This document shows, piece by piece, positions 44,709 through 51,609 of a stretch of DNA of 64,000 nucleotides. The stretch lies in the NCBI RefSeq assembly GCF_000144625.1, contig NC_014376.1:3992501-4056500 (forward strand), in the 5' to 3' direction. Below the pieces are notes generated by a model, which was not told the DNA's origin, searched no databases, and saw nothing but the letters and a program-made list of their open reading frames with translations. Numbering within the stretch: position 1 is the first letter of the stretch; every line of letters starts with the position of its first letter. The position numbers and the translations under genes are program-made. Source of the DNA: [Clostridium] saccharolyticum WM1 (GTDB lineage: Bacteria > Bacillota > Clostridia > Lachnospirales > Lachnospiraceae).

Positions 44709-45626
44709 TCATCGTTCCATATCTCGTTGTTTACTTCGCTGCCACTTTTCCAGCAACCGGATAATCGTGTCCTGCATCTGCTTCGGCGTATAGGATTTCG
44801 GGAAATACTTCCGAAGAACCTCATTTTTAATCGTCACATGGTCAAGCTCATCCTTTTTGATTTCATTCATCACTTCACACATGGCATCCAAGGTGCAGCC
44901 GCCCTCCTGCGAGAGCTTTTTCAGCCGCTGCGCCTGCGACAGGGATGGGGATGCTTGTGCATAGTCCATTGCCTCCAGAAATTCTTTCTGTTCGGACGGT
45001 TTCAGGTAAGACAGCTCTACCGCCGGATTGAAGGCGATTTTCTTCTCATCCACCATATCCAAAATTTCGGGAATCAGGTTGGTAAGGCGGATAAATCGCT
45101 GAACCTGTCGTCCGCTTTCACCTGTTTGCTCTCCGATGGTATCCGCAGCTTCTAACTTCCCGACAACTTGTCGGGAAGTTGTTTCAAGGTCGTTTCTTGT
45201 TCCCTGATGCTTCATCGCCTCCAGCTTCATCTTGTAGGAAAACGCTCTCTCACTGGGAAGGATATTCTCCCGCTGCAAATTGCTGTCCACCATAAAGATG
45301 ATTGCCGCATCATCGTCCATTTCCTTGACGATGACCGGCACTGTTTCCAAACCTGCCAGCTGTGCCGCATGAAGTCTGCGGTGTCCTGAAAGAATTTCAA
45401 ATCCGCCTTCCGGGTCAGGCCGGACAATCAACGGGGATACCACCCCTATCTGCTTGATGCTTTCCACGGTCTGTTCCATCAGCTCATCGTCCAGCACCTT
45501 AAAGGGATGCCCTTCAAAGGGATGCAGGTCAGAAAGCGGCATCTCCGTCCGCTGCTCCTTAGCCGCAGCGTCGGCAGCTGAGCCACTGCGGTTTTCTGTT
45601 GTAATACTGGTTTTTGCTTTTGCCAT
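44709..45626 (-). CDS. ParB/RepB/Spo0J-like partition protein
   Basis: A 305-residue DNA-binding protein. The ParB N-terminal domain carries GHRRLHAAQLAG near residues 80-91 (the nucleotide-binding GxRR box), followed by a helix-turn-helix region near 150-200. No ParA is seen nearby, as is common for Tn1549-type ICEs, where the protein may regulate or stabilise the excised circle. A perfect 27-bp palindrome lies within its coding region. Confidence 0.9.
   Translation of the reverse strand: MAKAKTSITTENRSGSAADAAAKEQRTEMPLSDLHPFEGHPFKVLDDELMEQTVESIKQIGVVSPLIVRPDPEGGFEILSGHRRLHAAQLAGLETVPVIVKEMDDDAAIIFMVDSNLQRENILPSERAFSYKMKLEAMKHQGTRNDLETTSRQVVGKLEAADTIGEQTGESGRQVQRFIRLTNLIPEILDMVDEKKIAFNPAVELSYLKPSEQKEFLEAMDYAQASPSLSQAQRLKKLSQEGGCTLDAMCEVMNEIKKDELDHVTIKNEVLRKYFPKSYTPKQMQDTIIRLLEKWQRSKQRDMER
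45154..45180. other. Perfect 27-bp palindrome inside parB (candidate ParB site)
   Basis: Arms of 13 bases, AACTTCCCGACAA and its exact complement, around a single central base. It lies in the coding sequence for the helix-turn-helix part of ParB. Perfect symmetry at this length is unexpected in coding DNA and fits a protein-binding site such as a centromere-like or autoregulatory site. Confidence 0.5.
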
Positions 45627-45705
45627 TCAGCTTCTTAACCTCCTTCCAGCGGTGATAGATGTCATTCTTACCTGCGAAAAACGCCTTTTTTGCCTTGCAC
45701 TTCAT
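45559..45705 (-). CDS. Small basic protein overlapping the parB start
   Basis: A 48-residue open frame starting MKCKAKKAFFAGKND and rich in K/R with three cysteines. Its ATG overlaps the DnaC-like gene stop (ATGA), and AAGGAGG stands 8 bases upstream inside that gene. It overlaps the parB start by 68 bases. The strong ribosome binding site and coupling favour real translation, possibly mainly to pass ribosomes to parB; a purely leader role is possible. Confidence 0.45.
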   Translation of the reverse strand: MKCKAKKAFFAGKNDIYHRWKEVKKLNGKSKNQYYNRKPQWLSCRRCG

Positions 45706-46547
45706 AGATCAAGTACCTCCTTAACGACCTGCTGTTTTTCTTTTCCAATGCTCTTTCTGCGGTCCTCTCCGCTGATTCGCACCGGCGTACACATTTCCAG
45801 AATCCTGCTGTAAATCCGAGCGTATGCCACATCCTGCGGATTGCGGATTTCAGCAATCTTCAGATTGGTTGTGATAATGACCGGAAGCCCGGACTTATAC
45901 CTCTCATCAATGACAGCGTAGACCTGCTCCAGCGCATATTCGGTGCTGCGCTCAATTCCCAGATCATCCAGAATCAGCAAAGAATAATTGGAAAACGAAG
46001 CGATATACCGGTATCGCTCTTCCGAATACATGGCACCCATCTGGTTCAGGATCTTGGAGAAGTTCGTCATCAAAACCGGAATGCCCTGCTCCAGCAGCGC
46101 ATTGGCAATACATGCCGCCACAAAGGACTTTCCGGTGCCGACATCTCCCCATAACAAAAGGCCAAGGTTTTCAGCCTTGACCTTTTTCCACTGCTCCACA
46201 TAGCGTTTTGCCATTTGGATATCCTTGTTGTCTTCTGCAACGGCAAAATTCCATTCCAGAAGATGCTTTTCCTGAATTCCCGTTGCTTTCAGCTGCCTGA
46301 TTTTACGCTGACGCTCCACCAGCTCATCCTGACGTTTCTTTTCCGCCATCGCTTCCTGCTGGCATCTGCAAAGGCAAGGAACAATCTTGTCTCTGCCCCA
46401 GAGCTTTACCCTGCACTGCACCGGCGTGTGGCAGTTTCTGCAATACAACAGTCCGTCATCGCCCTGGTATTCCAGCTCTCCGGGTTCTTTCGGCGTAAAG
46501 AGCGAATCCAACGCCGCATTCAATACTTCAGGCACCATGTCGCTCAT
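45702..46547 (-). CDS. DnaC/IstB-like ATP-binding helicase loader
   Basis: A 281-residue AAA+ protein: an N-terminal cysteine cluster (CRNC...CLCRC, about 31-63) likely to bind zinc, then Walker A WGDVGTGKS near residue 135-143 and Walker B LLILDDLG near 190. It matches DnaC-type helicase loaders of phages and ICEs. Placed right after the replication initiator gene (4-base overlap), it most likely loads the host helicase on the ICE origin. Confidence 0.9.
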   Translation of the reverse strand: MSDMVPEVLNAALDSLFTPKEPGELEYQGDDGLLYCRNCHTPVQCRVKLWGRDKIVPCLCRCQQEAMAEKKRQDELVERQRKIRQLKATGIQEKHLLEWNFAVAEDNKDIQMAKRYVEQWKKVKAENLGLLLWGDVGTGKSFVAACIANALLEQGIPVLMTNFSKILNQMGAMYSEERYRYIASFSNYSLLILDDLGIERSTEYALEQVYAVIDERYKSGLPVIITTNLKIAEIRNPQDVAYARIYSRILEMCTPVRISGEDRRKSIGKEKQQVVKEVLDL

Positions 46548-47230
46548 AGGCTGTCTCCTTCCTCAAATGTGTAGTCTGCCGGGTTATACTTTGGCTTTTC
46601 TCTCTTTGCCCAGCTTCGGATTGTGGCAAGGTGATTTTTGTAACTCCTGCCGGTGGAAGCCATATACTCAGAGAGCCGTTCCACCCGTATCTGATAATCT
46701 CCTGGGAACTCCTGCCGGAGCTTGCCGTATTCCGTATCGGAGAGAAGAACATTTCCGTATGAGCCATACCGATGCTGGATTTCCTTCTTCTCTCTTTTAT
46801 TGATTGTTTCAGTACTTGTTCTATTAGTACTTAATTGCGCGGGATTTTCCGTAACCGGTGTGTCCGTATCCGGATTTACCGCATACGGCTTTTCCGTACA
46901 CGGTGATTCCGAACACGGCTTTTTCCTTGGCATCTCATAAATCACATACTCCGCCCTGCCCATCCGACCGTTACTCTCACGCTGCTGGTTCCTTTCCAGA
47001 TACCCAAGACGCTCCAGCTCCTTCAGAGCCGTAAGCACTCCATCTACGCCATCCGGCGTAATCGAAGATAATCCCCGTACCGAATAGTTCCATGTGTCCG
47101 GCAAACTGAGCAGCATAGAGAGAAGTCCTTTTCCTTTCAGACTGAGCCCCTGATCCCGCAGGTGGTAATTGCACATCGTTGTGTAATTGCTGTTCTTCTC
47201 AACCCTGAATACCGGCATGGTGCTCACCAT
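46544..47230 (-). CDS. Replication initiator-like winged-helix protein
   Basis: A 228-residue protein with an N-terminal winged-helix domain (about 10-95: LSLKGKGLLSMLLSLPDTW..., ALKELERLGYLER), a proline-rich linker with five-residue repeats (residues about 108-130), and a C-terminal DnaD-like/DUF6017-type helical domain. This is the layout of phage-type replication initiators that precede a DnaC-like loader, as here. The linker is encoded by five 15-bp-spaced iteron-like sites. The ATG at 47218, four codons in, is an alternative start. Confidence 0.8.
   Translation of the reverse strand: MVSTMPVFRVEKNSNYTTMCNYHLRDQGLSLKGKGLLSMLLSLPDTWNYSVRGLSSITPDGVDGVLTALKELERLGYLERNQQRESNGRMGRAEYVIYEMPRKKPCSESPCTEKPYAVNPDTDTPVTENPAQLSTNRTSTETINKREKKEIQHRYGSYGNVLLSDTEYGKLRQEFPGDYQIRVERLSEYMASTGRSYKNHLATIRSWAKREKPKYNPADYTFEEGDSL
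46849..46918. repeat. Five iteron-like sites CCGnAnnCGG at 15-bp spacing inside the initiator gene
   Basis: Copies at 46849-46858, 46864-46873, 46879-46888, 46894-46903 and 46909-46918, each a partly palindromic 10-mer beginning CCG and ending CGG, separated by exactly 5 variable bases. In phages of the lambda type the initiator binds iterons inside its own gene, so this is the best candidate for the ICE replication origin. Confidence 0.6.
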
Positions 47231-47366
47231 CCTTTTTCGCAGGCTCCGCTTTTTTCTTTGGACATTTGCGCGGACGATCTTCGCTGTCCTCCCGGCGATG
47301 GTATTTGCCGGTATCCTGCATCATGCGTTCAAACGCCTGAAGGCGTCCCTCTGTAAAAAGCGTCAT
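47199..47366 (-). CDS. Small basic protein coupled to the antirepressor gene
   Basis: A 55-residue open frame starting MTLFTEGRLQAFERMMQD, with a helical N-terminus and a very basic C-terminus. The ATG overlaps the antirepressor stop (ATGA), and the end overlaps the initiator gene start by 32 bases. The tight coupling and compositional bias favour a real small gene of the replication operon; I know no function. Confidence 0.55.
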   Translation of the reverse strand: MTLFTEGRLQAFERMMQDTGKYHRREDSEDRPRKCPKKKAEPAKKDGEHHAGIQG

Positions 47367-48193
47367 TCGATCACACCCCATTTCTTAAACAACTTGAAGA
47401 GATGATTCTTTCCCTTGCAGGTCACTCTCGTCTGCTGCACCAGTTTTCCACTTCTGCCGTAGCAATCCCGGACAATAAAATAGCCCCTTGCAGATTTGTC
47501 TGCAAAAGGCATCAGCCAGCCACTCGGACTGCGGTACAGATAGCGATGATCCAGTAAGAGAGCCACTGCCGTCTTCTCCGGGATTCCGATTTCCTTACAG
47601 AAATTCCGGATGCAGGTACAATCCTCCGAGTTCACAAAGGTGTCGAAGTAGTCTGCCTTGGGCTGTGCCGCATCCAGTTGCTTACGGATACCCTCAAGCT
47701 GCTCTCTCTCGGCTACAAGCTCCTGCGCCAGGGTGTAGATGACCTCCGGATGCTGAATCACCTGATCCAAAATGGAATCGCTCATATACACTCCATGCTT
47801 GCGGATAGAAGGGAGAACTTCATCAAACACCCAGTGTTCAAACCGTTCTGCCGATGGCAGCTTGCTGTGAACGATCAGCCGGTAAACATCGCCTTCTGTG
47901 ATAAAGGCGATTTCAACGACCTGCTCTCCAGCATCCCCATACTGATTCACCTTCTGAACGACCCCCTCGCGTTTCGTTAGGGGGCCTTTGCAATGGCGTT
48001 TCACTGCGGCGTAGGGATTCACATACCCCAACGCTTTCGCCACATCGCTTGCACAGAAGAATGTCTTTCCCGCCTCCTGCAACACGCGGATCGAACCAAA
48101 CTCCTGGTTCTCAAACACCTCCATCATTTGCCTCGACTGTCCGCCATGACTGCCCACATCGGTATCATGGGTCTTCTGATTGAAATCCGTCAT
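47363..48193 (-). CDS. BRO/antirepressor-type DNA-binding protein
   Basis: A 276-residue protein. The N-terminal BRO domain (about 30-130) has FCASDVAKALGYVNPYAAVKRHCK and AERFEHWVFDEVLPSIRKHG, both hallmarks; a coiled-coil follows, then a C-terminal domain with IGIPEKTAVALLLDHRYLYR and a basic KAC-like end. Phage antirepressors of this type relieve repression of mobile-element genes. It is the first ICE gene at the rpsI end; AGGAGG lies 8 bases before the ATG at 48193, and a leader hairpin precedes it. Confidence 0.88.
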   Translation of the reverse strand: MTDFNQKTHDTDVGSHGGQSRQMMEVFENQEFGSIRVLQEAGKTFFCASDVAKALGYVNPYAAVKRHCKGPLTKREGVVQKVNQYGDAGEQVVEIAFITEGDVYRLIVHSKLPSAERFEHWVFDEVLPSIRKHGVYMSDSILDQVIQHPEVIYTLAQELVAEREQLEGIRKQLDAAQPKADYFDTFVNSEDCTCIRNFCKEIGIPEKTAVALLLDHRYLYRSPSGWLMPFADKSARGYFIVRDCYGRSGKLVQQTRVTCKGKNHLFKLFKKWGVIE

Positions 48194-48237
48194 ACCTGTT
48201 ACCTCCTACTCAAATTTGTCTCGCCGGATTTCAGGCG

Positions 48238-48296
48238 AAAAAAAATAGAGCCTCGACCCATTCTCGTTTTCAAAGAATGAGCCAAGGCTCTATGTA
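48238..48296 (-). promoter_or_regulatory. Attenuator-like hairpin before the antirepressor gene
   Basis: Minus strand: TTTACATAGAGCC pairs with GGCTCTAT, extended by an inner ATTCT/AGAAT stem (48245-48293), then eight T residues (48238-48245). About 40 bases separate it from the antirepressor ATG; a small GGCGA/TCGCC hairpin lies between. Same TTACATAG start as the topB and Maff2 leaders. Confidence 0.65.
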
Positions 48297-48353
48297 AATC
48301 AGTCAAGTATGTGTTCGTCCGTCGATGGCAAAATTGGACTTCATTTGCTCCTA

Positions 48354-48411
48354 TTGTCCACCAGTAATTTAACCCATAAGAGGTCAAAATGGGCTTGTCC
48401 ACCAGTAATTT
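48354..48411. repeat. Two direct repeats near the rpsI end of the ICE
   Basis: The 17-mer TTGTCCACCAGTAATTT occurs at 48354-48370 and again at 48395-48411, 41 bp apart in the same orientation, each followed by (A/G)ACC; CCCATAA also repeats nearby. Position 130-190 bp from rpsI suggests arm-type binding sites of the integrase or an excision factor. The 348 bases between 48194 and 48541 otherwise hold only the leader hairpin and the rpsI terminator. Confidence 0.5.
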
Positions 48412-48486
48412 GACCACTATAAACCCATAAATTTCCGTTCAAATTCCATCAAAACCGAACAGTCCAGACAGAATTTTGGGTATAGA

Positions 48487-48520
48487 AAAAGCCCGGAAAA
48501 TGGCGTATTTCCGGGCTTTT
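48487..48520 (-). terminator. Terminator downstream of rpsI
   Basis: A 9-bp stem GCCCGGAAA/TTTCCGGGC (48491-48516) with T-runs on both strands, 25 bp after the rpsI stop; it can work in both directions and separates the host operon from the ICE. Confidence 0.85.
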
Positions 48521-48560
48521 TTAGCATTTTGAAGTTGTCGATTATCGCTTGCTGAACTGC
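48517..48560. other. Probable ICE attachment region at the rpsI 3' end
   Basis: ICE genes and host genes meet at the 3' end of rpsI. The rpsI 3' end is a documented insertion site for tyrosine-integrase ICEs in other Firmicutes. The direct repeat that would define the core cannot be seen because the other end lies outside the window. Confidence 0.4.
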
Positions 48561-48934
48561 GGTGCGCGACGAGCGGCTTTGAGGCCGTATTTCTTTCTTT
48601 CTTTCATTCTTGGGTCTCTTGTTAAGAAACCAGCTTTCTTAAGAACCGGACGATAGTCTGCATCTGCCTGAAGCAGTGCTCTTGAGATACCGTGTCTGAT
48701 TGCACCGGCCTGTCCTGTAAATCCGCCTCCGTGAACGTTTACAAGAATGTCAAACTTATCAACTGTTTCTGTAGCAACCAACGGCTGACGTACAACAAGC
48801 TTTAATGTTTCAAGACCTAAATACTGGTCAATATCTCTCTTATTGATGGTGATCTTACCTGTACCTGGTACTAAATATACTCTAGCGATAGATTTTTTTC
48901 TTCTACCTGTTCCATAAAATTTTGCATTAGCCAT
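48542..48934 (-). CDS. rpsI: 30S ribosomal protein S9
   Basis: A 130-residue S9 with the conserved start [15 protein letters not shown] and the invariant C-terminal PQFSKR that reaches the P-site tRNA. The C-terminus is intact, so ICE insertion did not damage it. It follows rplM by 28 bp in the usual L13-S9 pair. Confidence 0.99.
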   Translation of the reverse strand: MANAKFYGTGRRKKSIARVYLVPGTGKITINKRDIDQYLGLETLKLVVRQPLVATETVDKFDILVNVHGGGFTGQAGAIRHGISRALLQADADYRPVLKKAGFLTRDPRMKERKKYGLKAARRAPQFSKR

Positions 48935-48962
48935 GATAACTTCCTCCTTTCAGCGTCTCTGA

Positions 48963-49397
48963 TTAAAATTTGAACTCTAAAACTTCTGGTTTCTGAGCAG
49001 CATTGTCATGCTCTGCACCTGCGTATACGTGAAGTTTTGTTATCATGCTTCTACCTAAAGGTCCCTTTGGAAGCATACCTTTCACGGCCAGTTCCATAAC
49101 CTTCTCAGGCTTCTTAGCCATCATTTCTCTTAATGTTGTTTCCTTCATACCACCTACATAGTCAGAGTGGTTGTAATAGATCTTCTGATCTAACTTCTTA
49201 CCGGTTACGGCAACCTTATCTGCGTTTACCACGATCACATAATCACCGCAATCCATATGTGGTGTGTAGATCGGTTTGTTCTTACCTCTTAATACTTTAG
49301 CTACTTCTGAAGCCAAACGTCCTAATGTATATCCTGTAGCATCAACTACGTACCATTTTCTTTCAATTGTTGCTGGACTAGCCATAAAAGTCTTCAT
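48963..49397 (-). CDS. rplM: 50S ribosomal protein L13
   Basis: A 144-residue L13 of normal length: [18 protein letters not shown] near the N-terminus, GDYVIVVNA near 50 and the [10 protein letters not shown] segment near 105-115. It is the first gene of the L13-S9 operon and has its own promoter and a leader of about 190 bases. Confidence 0.99.
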   Translation of the reverse strand: MKTFMASPATIERKWYVVDATGYTLGRLASEVAKVLRGKNKPIYTPHMDCGDYVIVVNADKVAVTGKKLDQKIYYNHSDYVGGMKETTLREMMAKKPEKVMELAVKGMLPKGPLGRSMITKLHVYAGAEHDNAAQKPEVLEFKF

Positions 49398-49590
49398 TGG
49401 ACAACCTCCTGTAATTTATGGTGTTTTTAAGCATAACCATAGTACGAAAACAAGTTTTCATAATGGATTAGGCGGTACCAAAAGCGGCACCTTGTACGAG
49501 AAATCAAAAAACAACTTCTCAAAAAACTTTATTACAAAATGCTCACTCCGGGGCTTTGGCTGAACATTTTCGTCTAACGTCACAGTTATA
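49398..49590 (-). promoter_or_regulatory. 5' leader of rplM, probably an L13-type autoregulatory leader
   Basis: About 190 transcribed bases before the rplM start code for nothing but contain paired segments, among them GGTGCCGC/GGTACCGCC (49471-49492), the small palindrome GAAAACAAGTTTTC (49446-49459) and two copies of CGTAC flanking them. Ribosomal protein leaders upstream of rplM are known in Firmicutes. AGGAGG is just before the ATG. Assignment to the L13 leader family is by position and structure only. Confidence 0.5.
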
Positions 49591-49591
49591 C

Positions 49592-49620
49592 ATTATATTA
49601 CATTTAGCAGAATGTGTCAA
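49592..49620 (-). promoter_or_regulatory. Consensus promoter of rplM-rpsI
   Basis: Minus strand TTGACA (49615-49620), 17-base spacer, TATAAT (49592-49597), matching the sigma-A consensus perfectly. Nothing else is seen in the 120 bases between it and truA. Confidence 0.92.
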
Positions 49621-49743
49621 CCACTTTTCCCATAATACATGAAGAATCACGCATTGCAAGCCTCTTCCTGCTGCTGCAGTCGCCAACTGGGCATGCAAAC
49701 CCATTCATCTGGTTCGTTGTCCTAACGAGTCATGGTTTTCCGA

Positions 49744-50769
49744 CTATTTTTGCGTCACTGCCCAGCCCTTGTTTTCAAAATCAGCCTGAAAAACATAATA
49801 TCCATAGGGCTTTCCCAAAATAATCCTTCCAACGGTTTCCTCATCTCTGGCAAAAACCGTCCTGGCACCATTTTGTACTGCCTGATGTACCACCCGGACC
49901 AAAAGCCTGTCAAAATCTTCCGCCCTGCACCGGTGGATGGTAAGCCAGGCATTTCCCTCTGAAAGGATCTTTTCCTGATTCAGGGTATAGCTCCAATCCT
50001 TATTTTCACCATGGATCTGATTCTTAAGTTCCGTTTCATAATCAAGGCTTACCAGAGTAAGCCCTTTTGCCGCTGCCTTTGGTCCGGCTGCCTTCCTGTC
50101 CCTGGCATCAAGGATTTCTTCCACATGGGAAGGGGGATACACTCCCATGCCCACCTTCATCAGTGTTCCGGCAATGATCCGTACCATGTTATACAGGAAG
50201 CCGCTTCCCTTGATTCGTATGGTAATCAGATCCCCGCTCTTTTCAATGTCCAGGCTGTAAATGGTACGCACCGTCTCTTCCGCCTGCCCTCTGGCCGTAC
50301 AGAAGCTTTTAAAATCGTGTTCTCCCACCAGGTATGCCCCACCTTCCCGCATCCGTTCCACATCCAGGGGAAAGTAACAAAAATAGCTGTAAAGTCTCAG
50401 GGTTGGCACTTCAATTTTCCGGTTCATAATTTTATATTCATAAGTCTTGACACAGTTTTGCTTTCTCGGATGATAATCCGGCCTAACCTCCTGGGACTGG
50501 AGAATCCGGATATCATCCGGAAGCCTCTGGTTTAAGGCAAAACATATTTTATCGGCAGGCATCCGGTTCTCCGTATCAAAGACCGCCACATTTCCTTCTG
50601 AGTGAACCCCAGAATCGGTTCTGCTGGCCCCGATCACGGTGATTGGCTCTTTTAAAAGGCTAGTCAGTTCCTTATTTAGGACCTCCTCAATGGTAATCCC
50701 GTTGTTCTGGATCTGCCAGCCGCAGTAATTGGTACCGTCATAGGCCACAATCATCTTAACCCGTTTCAT
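49744..50769 (-). CDS. truA: tRNA pseudouridine synthase A with C-terminal extension
   Basis: A 341-residue TruA, which makes pseudouridine at positions 38-40 of tRNA anticodon arms. The catalytic aspartate is in ASRTDSGVHS (near 53-62), and FLYNMVRIIAGTLMKVG near 195-210 is the conserved C-terminal domain signature. The core ends near residue 250; about 85 further residues (from WSYTLNQEK on) are an extra domain not present in typical TruA. I start at the ATG at 50769 with AAAGGAGG 5-6 bases upstream; the longer open frame to 50922 overlaps ecfT. Confidence 0.95.
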   Translation of the reverse strand: MKRVKMIVAYDGTNYCGWQIQNNGITIEEVLNKELTSLLKEPITVIGASRTDSGVHSEGNVAVFDTENRMPADKICFALNQRLPDDIRILQSQEVRPDYHPRKQNCVKTYEYKIMNRKIEVPTLRLYSYFCYFPLDVERMREGGAYLVGEHDFKSFCTARGQAEETVRTIYSLDIEKSGDLITIRIKGSGFLYNMVRIIAGTLMKVGMGVYPPSHVEEILDARDRKAAGPKAAAKGLTLVSLDYETELKNQIHGENKDWSYTLNQEKILSEGNAWLTIHRCRAEDFDRLLVRVVHQAVQNGARTVFARDEETVGRIILGKPYGYYVFQADFENKGWAVTQK

Positions 50770-50795
50770 ACTTCCTCCTTTTATCATGGAATACC

Positions 50796-51596
50796 TTATC
50801 CAATGATGCCTGGTCCCACGATGGCAGCCAGATATACCAGATACACCAGATAGGCGATCCCATCCTGTTTCCCGTACCGGAGGGGCTTCATTTTTGTCCT
50901 CCCCTCCCCTCCCCGGTAGCATCTGGCTTCCATGGCCATGGCCAGATCCGTGGCCCGGCGGAAAGCGGAAATAAATAAAGGTACCAAAAGGGGGATCATG
51001 TTCTTTGCCTTCTGGATCAGATTCCCGGTCTCAAAATCGGCCCCTCTGGCCATCTGAGCCTTCATGATTTTATCGGTTTCCTCTACTAGGATGGGAATGA
51101 ATCTCAAGGCAATGGACATCATCATGGATACCTCATGGACCGGAACTCCTGCCTTCTTTAGAAACCCAAGGCTCTTTTCCAGACCATCGGTAAGCTGGTT
51201 AGGGGTCGTAGTAAGGGTCATGATGGAAGAACCTACCACCAGGTAAATAAGCCGGACTCCCATGAAGGCCGCTGTTTTAACGCCTTCCTTTGTCAGCTTC
51301 AAAAATCCCAGACGGATGATGGGTTCTCCCGGTGTCAGGAACAAATTAAAGCTGACGCTGATGAGAAGCAGGAATACTATCGCCTTTAATCCCCGTACCA
51401 TGAACTTAAAAGGAACCCTGCTTAAACGGATGGCCATGACCAGAAAAAAAGAAGCAGTCAAATAGGCCCATAAATTATTTGCAATAAAAAGGGATAGGAT
51501 GAAAACCATCGTCCCAAACAGCTTTGTCCGGGGATCCAGTCTGTGTAGCATGGAATCCACCGGATAATACTGCCCTAAAGTAATATCTTTCAGCAT
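50796..51596 (-). CDS. ecfT: ECF transporter transmembrane component EcfT
   Basis: A 266-residue membrane protein with about six transmembrane helices and the two cytosolic coupling-helix motifs of EcfT: an A-R-G type box seen as QMARGADFETG near 180 and RATDLAMAMEARCYRG near 218-233. It joins the two EcfA ATPases to interchangeable vitamin-binding S components. ecfA2 ends 13 bp upstream and truA follows. Confidence 0.96.
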   Translation of the reverse strand: MLKDITLGQYYPVDSMLHRLDPRTKLFGTMVFILSLFIANNLWAYLTASFFLVMAIRLSRVPFKFMVRGLKAIVFLLLISVSFNLFLTPGEPIIRLGFLKLTKEGVKTAAFMGVRLIYLVVGSSIMTLTTTPNQLTDGLEKSLGFLKKAGVPVHEVSMMMSIALRFIPILVEETDKIMKAQMARGADFETGNLIQKAKNMIPLLVPLFISAFRRATDLAMAMEARCYRGGEGRTKMKPLRYGKQDGIAYLVYLVYLAAIVGPGIIG

Positions 51597-51609
51597 AATA
51601 TCTCCCCAC

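Larger units (their letters stand above)
1..48541. mobile_element. Tn1549-like integrative and conjugative element carrying BREX and CBASS-like cargo (left end outside window)
   Basis: A continuous minus-strand block holds the full set expected of a Tn1549-type ICE: relaxase, MobC, topoisomerase III, VirB4, VirB6, PrgI, VirD4, PcfB, ParB, DnaC-like loader, replication initiator, antirepressor, and the accessory families TTRAP, YodL, DUF4315, DUF4366 and Maff2. It stops abruptly against the 3' end of rpsI near 48541, where the host ribosomal genes start. No integrase or second end is seen, so the element must continue beyond position 1, and the macro/VWA, BREX and SLATT/CD-NTase genes would then be cargo between the transfer module and the missing end. 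The exact boundary is not resolved (somewhere between about 48200 and 48541). Confidence 0.8.

Noticed and set aside
46849..46918. Short regular repeats considered as a CRISPR array
   Set aside because: Units of 10 bp with 5-bp gaps lie within a coding frame; there are no 20-40 bp repeats with unique spacers and no cas genes nearby.
48199..48417. A 72-codon minus-strand open frame just inside the ICE end
   Set aside because: It runs through the direct repeats, the attenuator hairpin and its T-tract; there is no ribosome binding site and the repeats fall in different frames.
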